Assembly (NCBI RefSeq): GCF_001311865.1
Contig: NZ_BBCD01000002.1
Coordinates: 1-64,000, forward strand
DNA from: Piscibacillus salipiscarius JCM 13188
Lineage (GTDB): Bacteria; Bacillota; Bacilli; Bacillales; Alkalibacillaceae
Length of the DNA stretch: 64,000 bases
Direction: 5' to 3'
Under the pieces are notes generated by a model. It did no database searches. It was not told the origin of the DNA and saw nothing but the letters and a program-made list of their open reading frames with translations. Shown here one piece after another: positions 28,192 to 40,763 of the stretch. Both the position numbers and the translations under genes were made by a program. The stretch's first letter is position 1. Each line of letters begins with the position of its first letter.

Positions 28192-29148
28192 TTATAACAA
28201 GTTATAAAGAAGTTTTGCGATCTTTTGCTCATCATGTTTTAACGTGCCATCTTCATGGAGACTTGCAATATCTCCTTTTAGCACCTGTACGCCAAGCTCG
28301 TTAAGTGGTTTTTCGTCACAGATGACAGGTTCTGCCTTTTCTTTAGCATACCCTTCTTTTATAACAGGCGAAATGCTTTCACCGTGAACCACTACTTCAT
28401 CAATAAAAGACTCACCAACATGATCGTGAAGTGCCTTAATATGATGAGAAGCCGTGTAGCCCTCTGTCTCACCAAACTGCGTCATGATGTTACATATATA
28501 ATATTTCTTGGCTTTTGCTTTTAGAAGTGCCTGTTTGATTTCAGGTGCAATTAAATTAGGAATAATACTCGTATAAAGACTTCCGGGTGCAACCACAATC
28601 ATCTCAGCACGCTGAATTGCCTGGACAGCTTCTGGTAAAGGTTCAATTTTGGGTGGGTCATAAAACACACGCTTAATCCGCTTTCCAGCCTTAGGAATAT
28701 TAGACTCTCCGCGAATGACTGTACCATCTTCAAATTCAGCCTTCAAGTACATATTCTCATTCGCGATTGGGTAAATACGGCCTTTAACATTAAACACCCT
28801 GGAAATCTCTTTAATTCCTTTATAGAAATCACCAGTAATTGATGTCATACCTGCTAAAATTAGGTTCCCCAAAGAATGACCAGAAATACCATTTCCATTT
28901 TCAAAACGGTGTTGAAATAACTCTAACAACGTAGGTTCCACATCTGACATCGAGGCGATCACTTTACGAATATCCCCTGGAGCAGGAATCGATAAATCTT
29001 CACGCAACCTACCCGTGCTTCCGCCATCATCAAACACCGTTACAATCGCGGATAAATTGATAGGATACTTTCTTAATCCCCTTAATAATACAGGTAGTCC
29101 GGTTCCTCCACCGATGACGACCACCTTAGGTCCATTTACATTCGTCAT
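28192..29148 (-). CDS. yvcK: YvcK, gluconeogenesis/cell-shape factor
   Basis: A complete 318-residue member of the YvcK/CofD-like family. The N-terminus VVVIGGGTGLPVLLRGLRKY forms the nucleotide-sugar-binding loop, followed by VTVFDDGGSTGRLRED and GDIRKVIASM. In B. subtilis it binds UDP-sugars, supports growth on gluconeogenic carbon and helps PBP1 localisation. Its start nearly abuts the rapZ stop, so translation is likely coupled. Confidence 0.94.
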   Translation of the reverse strand: MTNVNGPKVVVIGGGTGLPVLLRGLRKYPINLSAIVTVFDDGGSTGRLREDLSIPAPGDIRKVIASMSDVEPTLLELFQHRFENGNGISGHSLGNLILAGMTSITGDFYKGIKEISRVFNVKGRIYPIANENMYLKAEFEDGTVIRGESNIPKAGKRIKRVFYDPPKIEPLPEAVQAIQRAEMIVVAPGSLYTSIIPNLIAPEIKQALLKAKAKKYYICNIMTQFGETEGYTASHHIKALHDHVGESFIDEVVVHGESISPVIKEGYAKEKAEPVICDEKPLNELGVQVLKGDIASLHEDGTLKHDEQKIAKLLYNLL

Positions 29149-29149
29149 A

Positions 29150-30034
29150 TTACTTTTTCTTCCCCTTTTTATCTATATCTCGGTGATAGACATGCGCTGT
29201 ATACTGATGATTAATAATCTCTCCAAGTTTCTCAGCGATTGCTACTGAGCGGTGTTGACCTCCAGTACAACCAATGGCAATAACAAGCTGACTTTTACCT
29301 TCCCTGTGATAATGAGGTAGCATAAACTCGAGTAAATCTTGAAGTTTTCTAACAAATTGCCTTGTCTCTTTCCATTTAAATACATACGCATTAACCTCTT
29401 GATTTAACCCAGTGAGGTCTCTCATGGATTCGACATAATGCGGGTTTGGTAAAAAGCGAACATCAAACATGATATCAGCATCAATCGGTACGCCATGCTT
29501 AAACCCAAAGGAAACAACTTGAACCGAGAAGATTTGTTGTTTTTTTCTCTGAATAGTTCTTTAAAATTTTTTCACGAAGCTCGCGAGCTGATAGTCCCGT
29601 TGTATCAATGATCTTCTGCGCCCTGCCTTTGAGCTCATCTAAATTTGCCTCTCCTGTTCAATTCCTGAAAGCGGAAGACCATCTGGCGCTAATGGATGCG
29701 ATCGTCTTGACTCTTTATAACGTTTAACGAGCTGTTCATTTAAAGCATCTAAAAATAACACATGCTCTTGAATCCACGTCTCAGTCGCTAGTTGATCTAA
29801 CGTTTCATACAAACTATCAAAAAATTCACGACCACGCAAATCCATAACGACAGCAAGCTTTTTGTTTTCCTCTGGATGCTCTTTCATCAGTTCTAAAAAC
29901 TTAGGCAGTAATGTCGGAGGCAAATTATCGACACAGAAATACCCCATATCTTCAAAGCTTTGAATTGCGACCGTTTTTCCTGCCCCAGACATGCCTGTTA
30001 TAATGACAAGCTCTACTTTACTTTGCTCTTGCAT
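29150..30034 (-). CDS. rapZ: RapZ/YvcJ, nucleotide-binding protein (two frameshifts)
   Basis: About 295 residues. Walker [28 protein letters not shown] lies at the N-terminus (shown in part here by the P-loop GMSGAGKT). The C-terminal domain has [24 protein letters not shown], and the conserved [15 protein letters not shown]. Breaks near 29645 and 29545 (the latter in a T run) split it in three. In E. coli RapZ controls glmS RNA decay; in B. subtilis YvcJ hydrolyses GTP and affects competence. It is conserved next to yvcK. Confidence 0.92.
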
Positions 30035-30054
30035 GACGCCACCCCTCTCGCTTT

Positions 30055-30519
30055 TTACACTAGTAAATCTTTTTGGTCATCTATAATTTGTTTTTGTAAA
30101 TTAAAATCGTCTGTATAATAAAACGTACCTGTTAAAACATATTCAGGATGATTAATGGCATGCTTAATAATTGTCCGGTCACCTTCTGCCATTGGTAATC
30201 TAAGCACGTCGTTAACTGAAATCCACTCAAGCACACCCTCTGGTGTATGATCTAGCACATTACCATCGGCTTGATGAGATACATAAGTGAACATCATCCA
30301 TTCCTCTTTCTCATCCATCACAAATGTAAATACGCTTGATAACCGTGGATTTAAAAGACTTAGACCCGTCTCCTCTTTATATTCACGTTTAACCGCACGT
30401 GTGATACTTTCACCTAGCTCCATCTTGCCTCCAGGAGCTACATACCAGTTACGTCTTGGCTTTTTTAACATTAGGATCTTACTATCATGAATATACACAG
30501 CATTGGTAACACGTTGCAT
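30055..30519 (-). CDS. yvcI: Nudix hydrolase YvcI
   Basis: A 154-residue Nudix protein. The Nudix box is [24 protein letters not shown] in order, with all GX5EX7REUXEEXGU positions filled (near residues 31-53). Nudix enzymes cleave nucleoside diphosphates linked to another group; the exact substrate is not known. I start at ATG 30519 ([14 protein letters not shown]) behind AAGGGAG. A longer upstream frame exists but runs through a terminator-like region. First gene of the rapZ-yvcK-whiA-crh operon. Confidence 0.9.
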   Translation of the reverse strand: MQRVTNAVYIHDSKILMLKKPRRNWYVAPGGKMELGESITRAVKREYKEETGLSLLNPRLSSVFTFVMDEKEEWMMFTYVSHQADGNVLDHTPEGVLEWISVNDVLRLPMAEGDRTIIKHAINHPEYVLTGTFYYTDDFNLQKQIIDDQKDLLV

Positions 30520-30613
30520 CACGTTCACTCCCTTAAGATCTCTAAGTTTATTATACATCTTTAAGGCTTGTAAAAACAGAGAACGGAATCCAATGGCTTG
30601 TATATTTTTTGCA

Positions 30614-30645
30614 CAAAAAAACACACAGGCCAATTCCAACCTGTG
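30614..30645 (-). terminator. trxB terminator
   Basis: Stem CACAGG (30624-30629) / CCTGTG (30640-30645) with a 10-base loop and a seven-T run on the minus strand, located between trxB and yvcI. Confidence 0.82.
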
Positions 30646-30747
30646 CGCTAACTAATCTATAGTTAATAAAGGGGGTCAATTAATTAACCCTATTGTAACG
30701 TATCATTGTTTCATCCGTGTTACACATGAATTAAAAAGCTATTACGA

Positions 30748-31765
<1,018 letters not shown>

Positions 31766-31782
31766 TATACCCTTAACCGTAT

Positions 31783-32761
31783 TTAGCTAAAAGACTGCAA
31801 AGACGGATGTTTATTAATTCCCTCTTTCCAAATCTGTTCACTTTTCTCGCACATGCCATTAGCATCTAAAACTTTCGCATACCAATAATAATAGCTTAAA
31901 TAATTTGAAACGTGATGCCTGCTCACTTGCTGAAAACGTCTTAGTGATTCTTCATTCTCATTAACACGAGCAAACGTCATAGCTACTTTTAATTTCTGCG
32001 GTTCATACGCTGGATATACGTTAAATAATGTTGGTAACAATTCATTAAATTCGCTAATTTTTCCATATTCATAATAAAAATAAACAAGATTAAGCCGGCT
32101 ATGAAGATTTGAAGGATCTTGATTGAACCACGCTTCTTCTAGGGTGATTGCTTCTTCCTGATCACCTTTTCTAAAAAGAGCATAAGCATATTCATGTTTA
32201 GCCGAAAAATACTCAGGATAAACCGTCATCATTTCTTCTAAGATTTCAATCGCTTCATCCCACTCTTCATGCTCTAGGTGATAAAAAGCTGTCTCCTGGT
32301 GAATCATAATCTCGTCCATCGAATCGATATCAAAATCATCTTCCTCATACTCCTCAGCCGAAAGCTGATCAAGCATCCCTAATAAACGAACGACCTCATC
32401 TTTGAAGTCACCGTCTTCCTCGAGCTCTAAGTACTGATTTCCATACTTTTTCGCTTCATAGAACAGACCTAAATGCGCGTAATTATTAGCTAACAAATAA
32501 AAACAGTCCGGATAAGCTTGTCCATGATGATTCACCAATTCTTGAAGTAAATCATTCGCTTGATGGTACTGACCAATCTCAGTATATAGCACCGACAACT
32601 GAGATAAATAAAGTGGATGCTTTGGCTTAAGCTCTAACGCCTTCTTGAACCACTTCTCAGCCTTATCGAATCGTTTTTGCTGAAACGCTTTAACCCCCAT
32701 ATGAAAAATAAAAATCACCTTCATGACGATAAGGTAAGACTTTCGAATCTGTAATTTGCAT
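31783..32761 (-). CDS. yvcD: TPR-repeat protein, YvcD-like (one frameshift)
   Basis: About 325 residues of tetratricopeptide repeats, for example GVKAFQQKRFDKAEKWFKKALELKPKHPLYL in pieces, QLSVLYTEIGQYHQANDLLQEL, and EEWDEAIEILEEMMTVYPEYF. The true start is ATG 32761 (MQITDSKVLPYRHEGDFYFS) behind GGGAGG; a surplus G near 32693 hides it. The protein is soluble and probably a protein-protein interaction scaffold of unknown partner. Adjacent to trxB as in B. subtilis. Confidence 0.86.
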
Positions 32762-32859
32762 AAAGGCCTCCCGAACAAAGTTTGCATAACAAGTATAGCA
32801 TAATTGTAGAAGTTTGACGTATTTTGCGGAATTTTCTGTAATATGATGAATAAAATCGC

Positions 32860-32982
32860 AGTTGAAATACACTTCGCTTTCCGCGGGCTGTCTACGAGCC
32901 TCCTCGAACTTCATTTTCATTCCGTTCTGTGCGGTCTCGTTAGCCTCGCTATTCCCACTAAAGTCTTCGTTGTATTTCAACT
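32860..32982. repeat. Dispersed inverted-repeat element, copy 3 (123 bp)
   Basis: Left end AGTTGAAATACAC (32860-32872) pairs with the right end TGTATTTCAACT (32971-32982). The inside shares TTCGCTTTCCGCGGGC, GAGCCTCCTCGA, GTCTCGTTAGCCTCGCT and AGTCTTCG with copy 2. Relative to copy 2 both ends carry the matching change C to A and G to T, so pairing is preserved. Confidence 0.82.
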
Positions 32983-32993
32983 ACTAACTATAA

Positions 32994-34672
32994 TTACAGT
33001 CCCAAACTTATCAGGGAAGAAAAACCCACAGGCTTATGCCTGTGGGACAGCTTTTTAGCTTGTTGGAGTGCGGTCACCAGTTCACTTGAATACTCTTTAA
33101 CTTTTTGATCTGACCAACCAAAATAAGTCTTCATGAAATTAATCACTTCTTTTTGATGTGCCTCAACCCATCCAATATTAAAAAACAGAGCTCCTGTACG
33201 ACGTACGAAAAAGTCGACCGGTTTATACACTTGCTCATATTCAAGCGAGTACATGAGCTCAGCGTAAACCTCTTTAGTTAGCTTTAAATCACTAGGTGCC
33301 TGTTCGTAATAGTAAAACACCTTCTGAACATTCGAACCGTAACGGTGGACGAGCATTTTAGCATCCGCTTCATTTAGTCCTAATTTCTGCCCTTCATAAA
33401 TGGAAAGTAGGGCATACGATTCAAAACCTTTAGACCCGTTCACATCACCGCCGCTAATTGGAAGATGCTTCGTTTGTGATTTTGGAGCATCTACTTCTAG
33501 TTGGTTCACCACTAAGTCAACGATCTCTTCCGCCATTTTGCGATAGCCTGTTAGTTTCCCTCCTGCAATTGACATTAATCCAGAGTCTGAGATGAATATT
33601 TCATCCTTACGCGAAATTTCAGAAGGGTTCTTGCCTTCCTCATGAATAAGCGGCCGAACACCTGACCAGGTTGATTCAATATCTTCCTCAAGTAATTTTA
33701 AATTCGGGAACATCTCGTGAATGGTTTCTAACAGGTAGATTCGGTCATCCTTATTCACAGTTGGATTGGTCAGGTCACCTTCAAAAGGTGTGTCCGTAGT
33801 TCCCACGTAGTTTTTCCATCGCGCGGAATCGCAAAAACCATCCGGCCATCAGGTGTATCAAAATAAACCGCTTGCTGTAGTGGAAATTTGGTATGGTCAA
33901 ATACTAAATGAACGCCTTTTGTATGAAATAAATATTTATCCTTTTCAACATGATCCATGGATCTGATTTGGTCAACCCATGGCCCCGTCGCGTTAACGAC
34001 TTTCTTACCGTATACATGATGCACTTCGCCATCAGTTAAATCGTGCGCCTTAACGCCAATCACTTGACCATCATTGTATAAAAGCTGCTCTACTTTCATG
34101 TAATTAAAAGCTTTCGCACCTTTTTCAACCGCTTTTTTTAAAACTTCTAATGTCAAACGTGCATCGCCCGTTTTATATTCAACGTAGTAACCACTACCTT
34201 TAAGGCCCTCTCGTTTTAATAAAGGTTCGCGATCTATCGTCTCTTCGGTAGATAACATCTGGCGGCGCTCATCTTTTTTCACGCCTGCTAAAAAGTCATA
34301 GACACGAAGACCAACATTCGTCGTAAATGGTCCAAACGTTCCTTTTTCATAAAACGGGAGCATCATCCACTCTGGCGTTGTCACGTGCGGGCCATTCTCA
34401 TAGACAATCTCACGTTCTTTCCCGACTTCTGCGACCATTTTCACTTCAAAGTTTTTTAAATAGCGCAGACCACCGTGTACAAGCTTCGTCGACCGGCTAG
34501 ACGTACCAGCAGCGTAATCCTGCATTTCTAACACGATAACTGACAGCCCGCGGGTAATCGCATCAAGTGCAATCCCTGCACCCGTGATCCCGCCTCCAAT
34601 CACGATTAGATCATATTCTTTTTGCAACGCTTCTTTGTTGTTTTGACGAAATTTATTCGACATTGAAGTCAA
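32994..34672 (-). CDS. glpD: Aerobic glycerol-3-phosphate dehydrogenase (frameshifts)
   Basis: FAD enzyme on the inner face of the membrane that oxidises glycerol-3-phosphate to dihydroxyacetone phosphate and feeds electrons to menaquinone. Joined length is about 555 residues. The FAD motif is [21 protein letters not shown], then [15 protein letters not shown]; the C-terminal part has [19 protein letters not shown]. The frame breaks near 33800. The open frame also runs through a terminator hairpin; one extra A near 33054 would instead end it at 33034 as KKAVPQA, more natural. It follows glpK by 15 bases. Confidence 0.93.
33019..33046 (-). terminator. glpKD terminator
   Basis: Stem CCCACAGGC (33025-33033) / GCCTGTGGG (33038-33046), 4-base loop, then TTTTTC on the minus strand. 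It overlaps the apparent 3' end of glpD, supporting an upstream true stop. Confidence 0.9.
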
Positions 34673-34687
34673 TTTTAAACACCCTTT

Positions 34688-36199
<1,512 letters not shown>

Positions 36200-36231
36200 C
36201 TATTAGTTATATTTTTCCCTTTTATAAATAT

Positions 36232-36275
36232 GAAAAACGTATACTCCAAAAGCCCTTCTTCTAGGAAGTATACGT
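36232..36275 (-). terminator. Terminator between yvoF and glpK, possible GlpP antitermination site
   Basis: Stem ACGTATACT (36238-36246) / AGTATACGT (36267-36275) pairs perfectly over 9 bp with a 20-base loop, followed by TTTTTC on the minus strand. It starts 15 bases after the yvoF stop. It may simply end the hprK operon, or be the glpK leader terminator. Confidence 0.75.
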
Positions 36276-36289
36276 CATCCGTCATTAAA

Positions 36290-36814
36290 TTATTTCTGTT
36301 GTAATTGCCGCTTGTCCATCTCTTCTTTCGTATAAATGAGTTTCATTGGATTTCCGCCAACAAAACACCCTGCAGGCACGTCTTCATGAACTAAAGTGCC
36401 AGCTGACACAATAGCCCCATCACCAATCGTGACACCTGGTAAAATAGTAGAATTAGCCCCAATCATTGCTTCATCACCAATTACGACATCACCTAAGCGG
36501 TATTCTTCTATTAAATACTCATGAGCTAATATCGTCGTATTATAACCAACGATTGAATTGCGGCCAATCGAGATTTTTTCAGGAAACATGACATCAGGCA
36601 TCACCATTAAAGCAAGCGCTGTCGATTCACCAATTTTCATGCGCAAGAACGTTCGATAGAGCCAGTTTTTCAGCTTAAGCGACGGCGAATAACGGCCTAG
36701 CTGAATGACGATAAAGTTTTTACAAACCTTAAAAAACGGAACCGTTTTATAGATTTGCCAAAGTGAATTACTTTCCGTTACTCTATAACGATTCGTCTTG
36801 CGCATGTATGTCAC
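36290..36814 (-). CDS. yvoF: Hexapeptide-repeat acetyltransferase YvoF
   Basis: A 174-residue left-handed beta-helix acyltransferase. Hexapeptide turns run through ISIGRNSIVGYNTTILAHEY, VVIGDEAMIGANSTILPGVTIGDGAIVSAGTLV (in pieces), ending GCFVGGNPMKLIY. Such enzymes transfer acetyl groups to sugars or similar acceptors. Its N-terminus overlaps the ppaX end by four bases. Order lgt-yvoD-ppaX-yvoF matches B. subtilis. Confidence 0.88.
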   Translation of the reverse strand: MTYMRKTNRYRVTESNSLWQIYKTVPFFKVCKNFIVIQLGRYSPSLKLKNWLYRTFLRMKIGESTALALMVMPDVMFPEKISIGRNSIVGYNTTILAHEYLIEEYRLGDVVIGDEAMIGANSTILPGVTIGDGAIVSAGTLVHEDVPAGCFVGGNPMKLIYTKEEMDKRQLQQK

Positions 36815-37449
36815 TCCTCAACAATCTTAAGTAAATCTGAAATATGGTCTAACACATAATCAGGATTCAATGATTCTATAAAATCTTTCCCCTTTGCAGA
36901 CCAGGCCACACCTGCTGTTTTCGTTCCAGCGTTTTGCCCAGCATGAATGTCATGGGAATTATCACCGATCATAATAGTTGACTCTGGATTTCCTTCTAAA
37001 GCCTTCATCCCTTTTAAAACAGGTTCAGGATCAGGCTTTGCGTTTTCAACATCATCTAAGCCAATAACCACATCGAAAAATTGATCCAAATGCGTTAACT
37101 CAAGACCCTTTAACGCTGTCTCACGAATTTTCGTTGTGACAATCGCCATCTGGTATCCCTTTTCGTGTAATGCTTGTATGGTTTCAAACACACCGTCATA
37201 GCTTTTTACATACAGATCGTGGTTCGATAAATTATGTTTGCGATAGGTTGTCACCATTTCTTCCACTTCATCGGGCTTTACTTTTTCAAACGAATCACGA
37301 AGCGGTGGGCCAATAAACTGAAGAATATCCTCTCTAGAGTAATCCTTATTTAAATGCTCTTTAAATGTATGTTTAAATGATTCAACAATCAGCTCGTTCG
37401 TATCAATTAAAGTCCCATCTAAATCAAATAGAATCGTACGTATGCTCAT
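36811..37449 (-). CDS. ppaX: Pyrophosphatase PpaX
   Basis: A 213-residue HAD-family phosphatase. Motif I is TILFDLDGTLIDTNE, motif II the T in AIVTTKIRE, motif III the Lys in ENAKPDPEPV, motif IV GDNSHDIHAGQNAG. PpaX hydrolyses pyrophosphate made when HprK dephosphorylates P-Ser-HPr by phosphorolysis, and hprK is in the same operon. I start at ATG 37449 (MSIRTILFDLD); upstream codons overlap yvoD and lack an RBS. Confidence 0.93.
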   Translation of the reverse strand: MSIRTILFDLDGTLIDTNELIVESFKHTFKEHLNKDYSREDILQFIGPPLRDSFEKVKPDEVEEMVTTYRKHNLSNHDLYVKSYDGVFETIQALHEKGYQMAIVTTKIRETALKGLELTHLDQFFDVVIGLDDVENAKPDPEPVLKGMKALEGNPESTIMIGDNSHDIHAGQNAGTKTAGVAWSAKGKDFIESLNPDYVLDHISDLLKIVEE

Positions 37450-38398
37450 GTGTGACTGCATCCTTTCTGGTGTCTTTTTTCTTATTCTTTTCAGCTTTGT
37501 TCCAAATATAAGCAATGGTTGCGGTTAAAATAACGGCTGTCGTTAGACGTATAATTAATAACGGTAAAACCGGTATTCCTAATGGGACAAAGACCAACGT
37601 ATCTTCGACAACGGAGTGACATGTGACTAAGAAAATTAAGACTAACGTCATATCTTTTCTAGACACACCATCCTCTTTAACGGCTTGAATCATAAGCCCT
37701 GCACCATACGCAAGACCGATAGTTAGACCGGCAACGAGAGTCATGGATGCGTTTTCTTTGACGCCTAACATTTTTGTAAATGGAGCCATCTTTTGCGACA
37801 TCCAGTCCATCCATTTATGTTCTCTTAAATATTGCATAACAATCATTAACGGAATGACAATAGCAGCCAACTGAACGATGGATAACGCAGCGGTTTCAAG
37901 ACCGGTTAGCACAATCTCACCCCAGCCTGTCGGTTCAGGGCCTTCATTTGAGATCAGACCGTACTGAGCCATCTCCTTCCCGCCTTGCCAAAATAAATTC
38001 ACAAGTACTGCTGAAACAACAGCTAGACCAACTCTGACCGCAATAATAATCCAAAATTTCACACCGACTTTAGATGCAACAGCAGATTCAATAAATAAAT
38101 TATGTGAAAACGATAGCATGAGCGCTAAAATAAACACTTCTTTTACCGTAAAATCAAAACTGACGATCGCTCCAATTCCAGCATACAAGTTGAGTGCATT
38201 ACCTAACACTAACGGGACGGCCGCTTCCCCTGGCAGTCCAAGTAATGTCATAAGCGGCGCAATCCAGTCAATAATCCACGGAAGAACAGGTGTGTACTGC
38301 AGGATTGTGACGATCAGAGTAATTGGAAATATGATTTTACCTAAAGTCCACGTTAATGACAGACCACTTTGAATTCCCCTTTTTAATATACCCTTCAC
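37424..38398 (-). CDS. yvoD: Nucleoside-recognition (Gate) domain membrane protein YvoD
   Basis: A 324-residue integral membrane protein with about eight hydrophobic segments and two related halves, each with a Gate-domain core (PLVLGNALNLYAGIGAI; MTLVAGLTIGLAYGAGLMI). Members of this family resemble parts of spore maturation and nucleoside transport proteins; the cargo is unknown. Its 3' end overlaps ppaX by 26 bases. Conserved in the lgt-ppaX operon of Bacilli. Confidence 0.87.
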   Translation of the reverse strand: MKGILKRGIQSGLSLTWTLGKIIFPITLIVTILQYTPVLPWIIDWIAPLMTLLGLPGEAAVPLVLGNALNLYAGIGAIVSFDFTVKEVFILALMLSFSHNLFIESAVASKVGVKFWIIIAVRVGLAVVSAVLVNLFWQGGKEMAQYGLISNEGPEPTGWGEIVLTGLETAALSIVQLAAIVIPLMIVMQYLREHKWMDWMSQKMAPFTKMLGVKENASMTLVAGLTIGLAYGAGLMIQAVKEDGVSRKDMTLVLIFLVTCHSVVEDTLVFVPLGIPVLPLLIIRLTTAVILTATIAYIWNKAEKNKKKDTRKDAVTHEHTYDSI

Positions 38399-38416
38399 GT
38401 TCTCGTCTCCCTTGTG

Positions 38417-39277
38417 TTATTTTTTCTTTTTCTTCCTATTAGAACCTTGTTTCTTTAGAGAAGTTCCATCATACAGCACGTCATCATAACCTTTTTTGTG
38501 GCGGTAATAGAGCACTGCTAAACTACCTAAGATGAGTACAATTGAAATAACCTGTGCTGTACGTAAACCAGGTACAATATATAAACTATCTGTTCTCATG
38601 GCTTCAATAAAGAAACGTCCAAATGAATACCACATCACATATGATAAGAAAATCACACCACGGCGCGGGTTCACTTTATATCTTAAAACAAGTAATAAAA
38701 TGATGCCTAACATACTCCAAACCGACTCATATAACGTCGGGTGATGATATACGCCATCGACACACATCTGATTCATGATGAAATCAGGCAAGTATTGATG
38801 GAAGCTTTGATAAGTTGACTCAGAAATGGGGCCTCCATAGGCTTCCTGATTCATGAAGTTCCCCCAGCGACCTAACATCTGACCAATTAAAAGGCTAGGC
38901 GCTGCAATGTCTACCACTTTCCAAAATGACACATTTTTCTTCTTCGTATAAAGATACGCAACTAATACTGATGCAATTAATGCACCATGAATCGCTAGGC
39001 CACCTTCGCGGATATCAATCATCTCTAAAAGCGAATCGTAATGCTCAAACTGAAAAATGACATAATACATTCTTGCCCCAATAATAGCAGCAGGAATCGC
39101 AAAAACTAATAAATCAATAAAGAAATCTTTATGTAAGCCTAAACGTTTAGCTTCACGCTGTGCAACAATCAGCCCGGTTAATGCACCTAACATAATTAAA
39201 AAACCATACCAGTATACAGGGAATGGGCCTAAATTAATAAATACGCGATCATATGGTTCTGCTGAACAGTACATCAT
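38417..39277 (-). CDS. lgt: Prolipoprotein diacylglyceryl transferase
   Basis: A 286-residue, seven-span membrane enzyme that moves diacylglycerol from phosphatidylglycerol to the lipobox Cys of prolipoproteins. The Lgt signature GRWGNFMNQEAYGG is near residue 138 and the essential His in EGGLAIHGALIA. The C-terminus is very basic (KKQGSNRKKKKK). Two start ATGs lie three bases apart after AAGGGGAG. A substrate, the cccB lipoprotein, is encoded in this window. Confidence 0.96.
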   Translation of the reverse strand: MMYCSAEPYDRVFINLGPFPVYWYGFLIMLGALTGLIVAQREAKRLGLHKDFFIDLLVFAIPAAIIGARMYYVIFQFEHYDSLLEMIDIREGGLAIHGALIASVLVAYLYTKKKNVSFWKVVDIAAPSLLIGQMLGRWGNFMNQEAYGGPISESTYQSFHQYLPDFIMNQMCVDGVYHHPTLYESVWSMLGIILLLVLRYKVNPRRGVIFLSYVMWYSFGRFFIEAMRTDSLYIVPGLRTAQVISIVLILGSLAVLYYRHKKGYDDVLYDGTSLKKQGSNRKKKKK

Positions 39278-39287
39278 TTACTCCCCT

Positions 39288-40227
39288 TTATTCAATTTCT
39301 TTCTTATCAACATCATCTTCAATCACAGCATTTAAACGGTTTGAAAACTCCTCAGCTGTGTTAACTCCCATCCGTTTCAATCGGAAGTTCATCGCAGCTA
39401 CCTCTATAATAACCGATACATTACGTCCAGGTCTAACCGGAATCGTTGCTTTCGGTAACTCAACATCCATAATCTTGAGTTTATCCTCATCTAAACCAAG
39501 ACGATCATATTGTTTATTCGCTTCCCAAGTTTCGAGATAGACCACTAACGATATGCGTTTATAATTTCGTACTGCACCTGCCCCAAATAACGTCATCACA
39601 TTAATAATGCCAAGTCCACGTATTTCGAGTAAATGCTCAATTAAGTTCGGCGGATTACCGATTAACGTATCATAATCCTCCTGGCGAATTTCTACATTAT
39701 CATCGGCAACTAAACGATGACCACGCTTCACTAGCTCAAGCGCTGTTTCGCTTTTACCGATACCACTTTGCCTGTAATTAACACGCCAACACCATACACA
39801 TCCACCAACACTCCATGAAGAGCTGTTGATGGTGCGAATTTTGTCTCTAAAACGTCGTTAAACGACTAATAACACGAGTCGTTTTATAAGGTGATCGCAT
39901 CACAGGAACGCCAGCTTGGTTGGCTGCTTCTATCAATGCCTTGGGCACATCAAGTCCTCGTGTAATGACAATACCTGGAGTTACATCAGTACATAAACGC
40001 TCCATTCTGTCTGCAATTTCTTCAGGTTTTAAGTCATAAAGAAATAAAAGCTCCGTTCTTCCCATTAACTGAAGCCGTTCTTTTGGATAATGCGTAAAAT
40101 AACCAGCCATCTCCATACCTGGCCTTGAAATATCACTGCTGAAAATTTCTCTATGTACGCCATCTTCACCAGCGACAAGTTCTAAATCAAATCGTTCAAT
40201 TAAATCCTTCGTACGGACCTTTATCAT
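39288..40227 (-). CDS. hprK: HPr kinase/phosphorylase (one frameshift)
   Basis: About 313 residues. HprK phosphorylates Ser46 of HPr and Crh, the key switch of carbon catabolite repression, and reverses it with phosphate. The N-terminal domain is [20 protein letters not shown]. Walker A reads [20 protein letters not shown] once a missing A near 39765 is restored. Then come VADDNVEI and the HprK signature [19 protein letters not shown]. It heads the hprK-lgt-yvoD-ppaX-yvoF operon. Confidence 0.94.
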
Positions 40228-40730
40228 CCGTCTCTCTCCTTCTATATCACATTATTCATAACTATATCATATCGTAAAAACCTATATCATGAAAAAGGTT
40301 TAATTGATATATTTTAATAGTATATTCGCTTCGTCAAAATACTTCTTTGCAGTCTTGCACGAGGAACCTAAAAAAGCCCAATTAGAAAACGCAGGTGCAA
40401 ACTATGTTGATCTTCAGCTAGTGCTGTTCCCGTCGAACAAGACGTTATAGGCGCACTTTTTGGGGTTTATCGGTCATTTTTCCGGATTTATCGACCAGTT
40501 TTTCGGATTTATCGGCCACTTTTTCGGATTTATCGGCCAGTTTTAGCCGACCTGGAGTCGCCACCTTCGCTTATCACTTTACAAAACACAGATTCGAGGT
40601 ATTATTCCTCGGGTCAAGGGTTCAAGGAAGCTAATTCAAAGTAGCACCCTCGTGTCTTGCCCGCCGAAAGGGAAGGCCTAACCTGGAAAGTCAACCTTTT
40701 TTACCCTAATTAATAAAATACAGAGTCACT
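40228..40730. other. Long intergenic region with tandem repeat
   Basis: About 500 bases without a credible gene between hprK and yvlD. It contains the 21-bp tandem repeat at 40466-40550. The rest, including a GC-richer part around 40540-40680, shows no RBS-led frame, tRNA or recognisable riboswitch. The hprK promoter should lie at its left end. Confidence 0.55.
40466..40550. repeat. Four-unit 21-bp tandem repeat
   Basis: Units start at 40466, 40487, 40508 and 40529, each TTTATCGGYCASTTTTTCGGA with few differences. On the minus strand the period equals seven codons (roughly SEKVADK), but there is no start or RBS, so I treat it as non-coding. Confidence 0.85.
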
Positions 40731-40757
40731 AAAAAATCCCCCTCATTTGAGGAGGAT
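40731..40757 (-). terminator. yvlBD terminator
   Basis: Stem ATCCCCCTC (40736-40744) / GAGGAGGAT (40749-40757) with one mismatch and a 4-base loop, then TTTTTT on the minus strand. Confidence 0.85.
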
Positions 40758-40763
40758 CAATCA

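Noticed and set aside
32690..32980. 96-codon minus-strand open frame as a separate gene
   Set aside because: Its last part is the true N-terminus of the YvcD-like protein, shifted by one G; the remainder runs through the dispersed repeat.
40466..40550. A repetitive protein of SEKVADK-type heptads on the minus strand
   Set aside because: The 21-bp repeat stays open only because its period is a multiple of three; no start codon or RBS.
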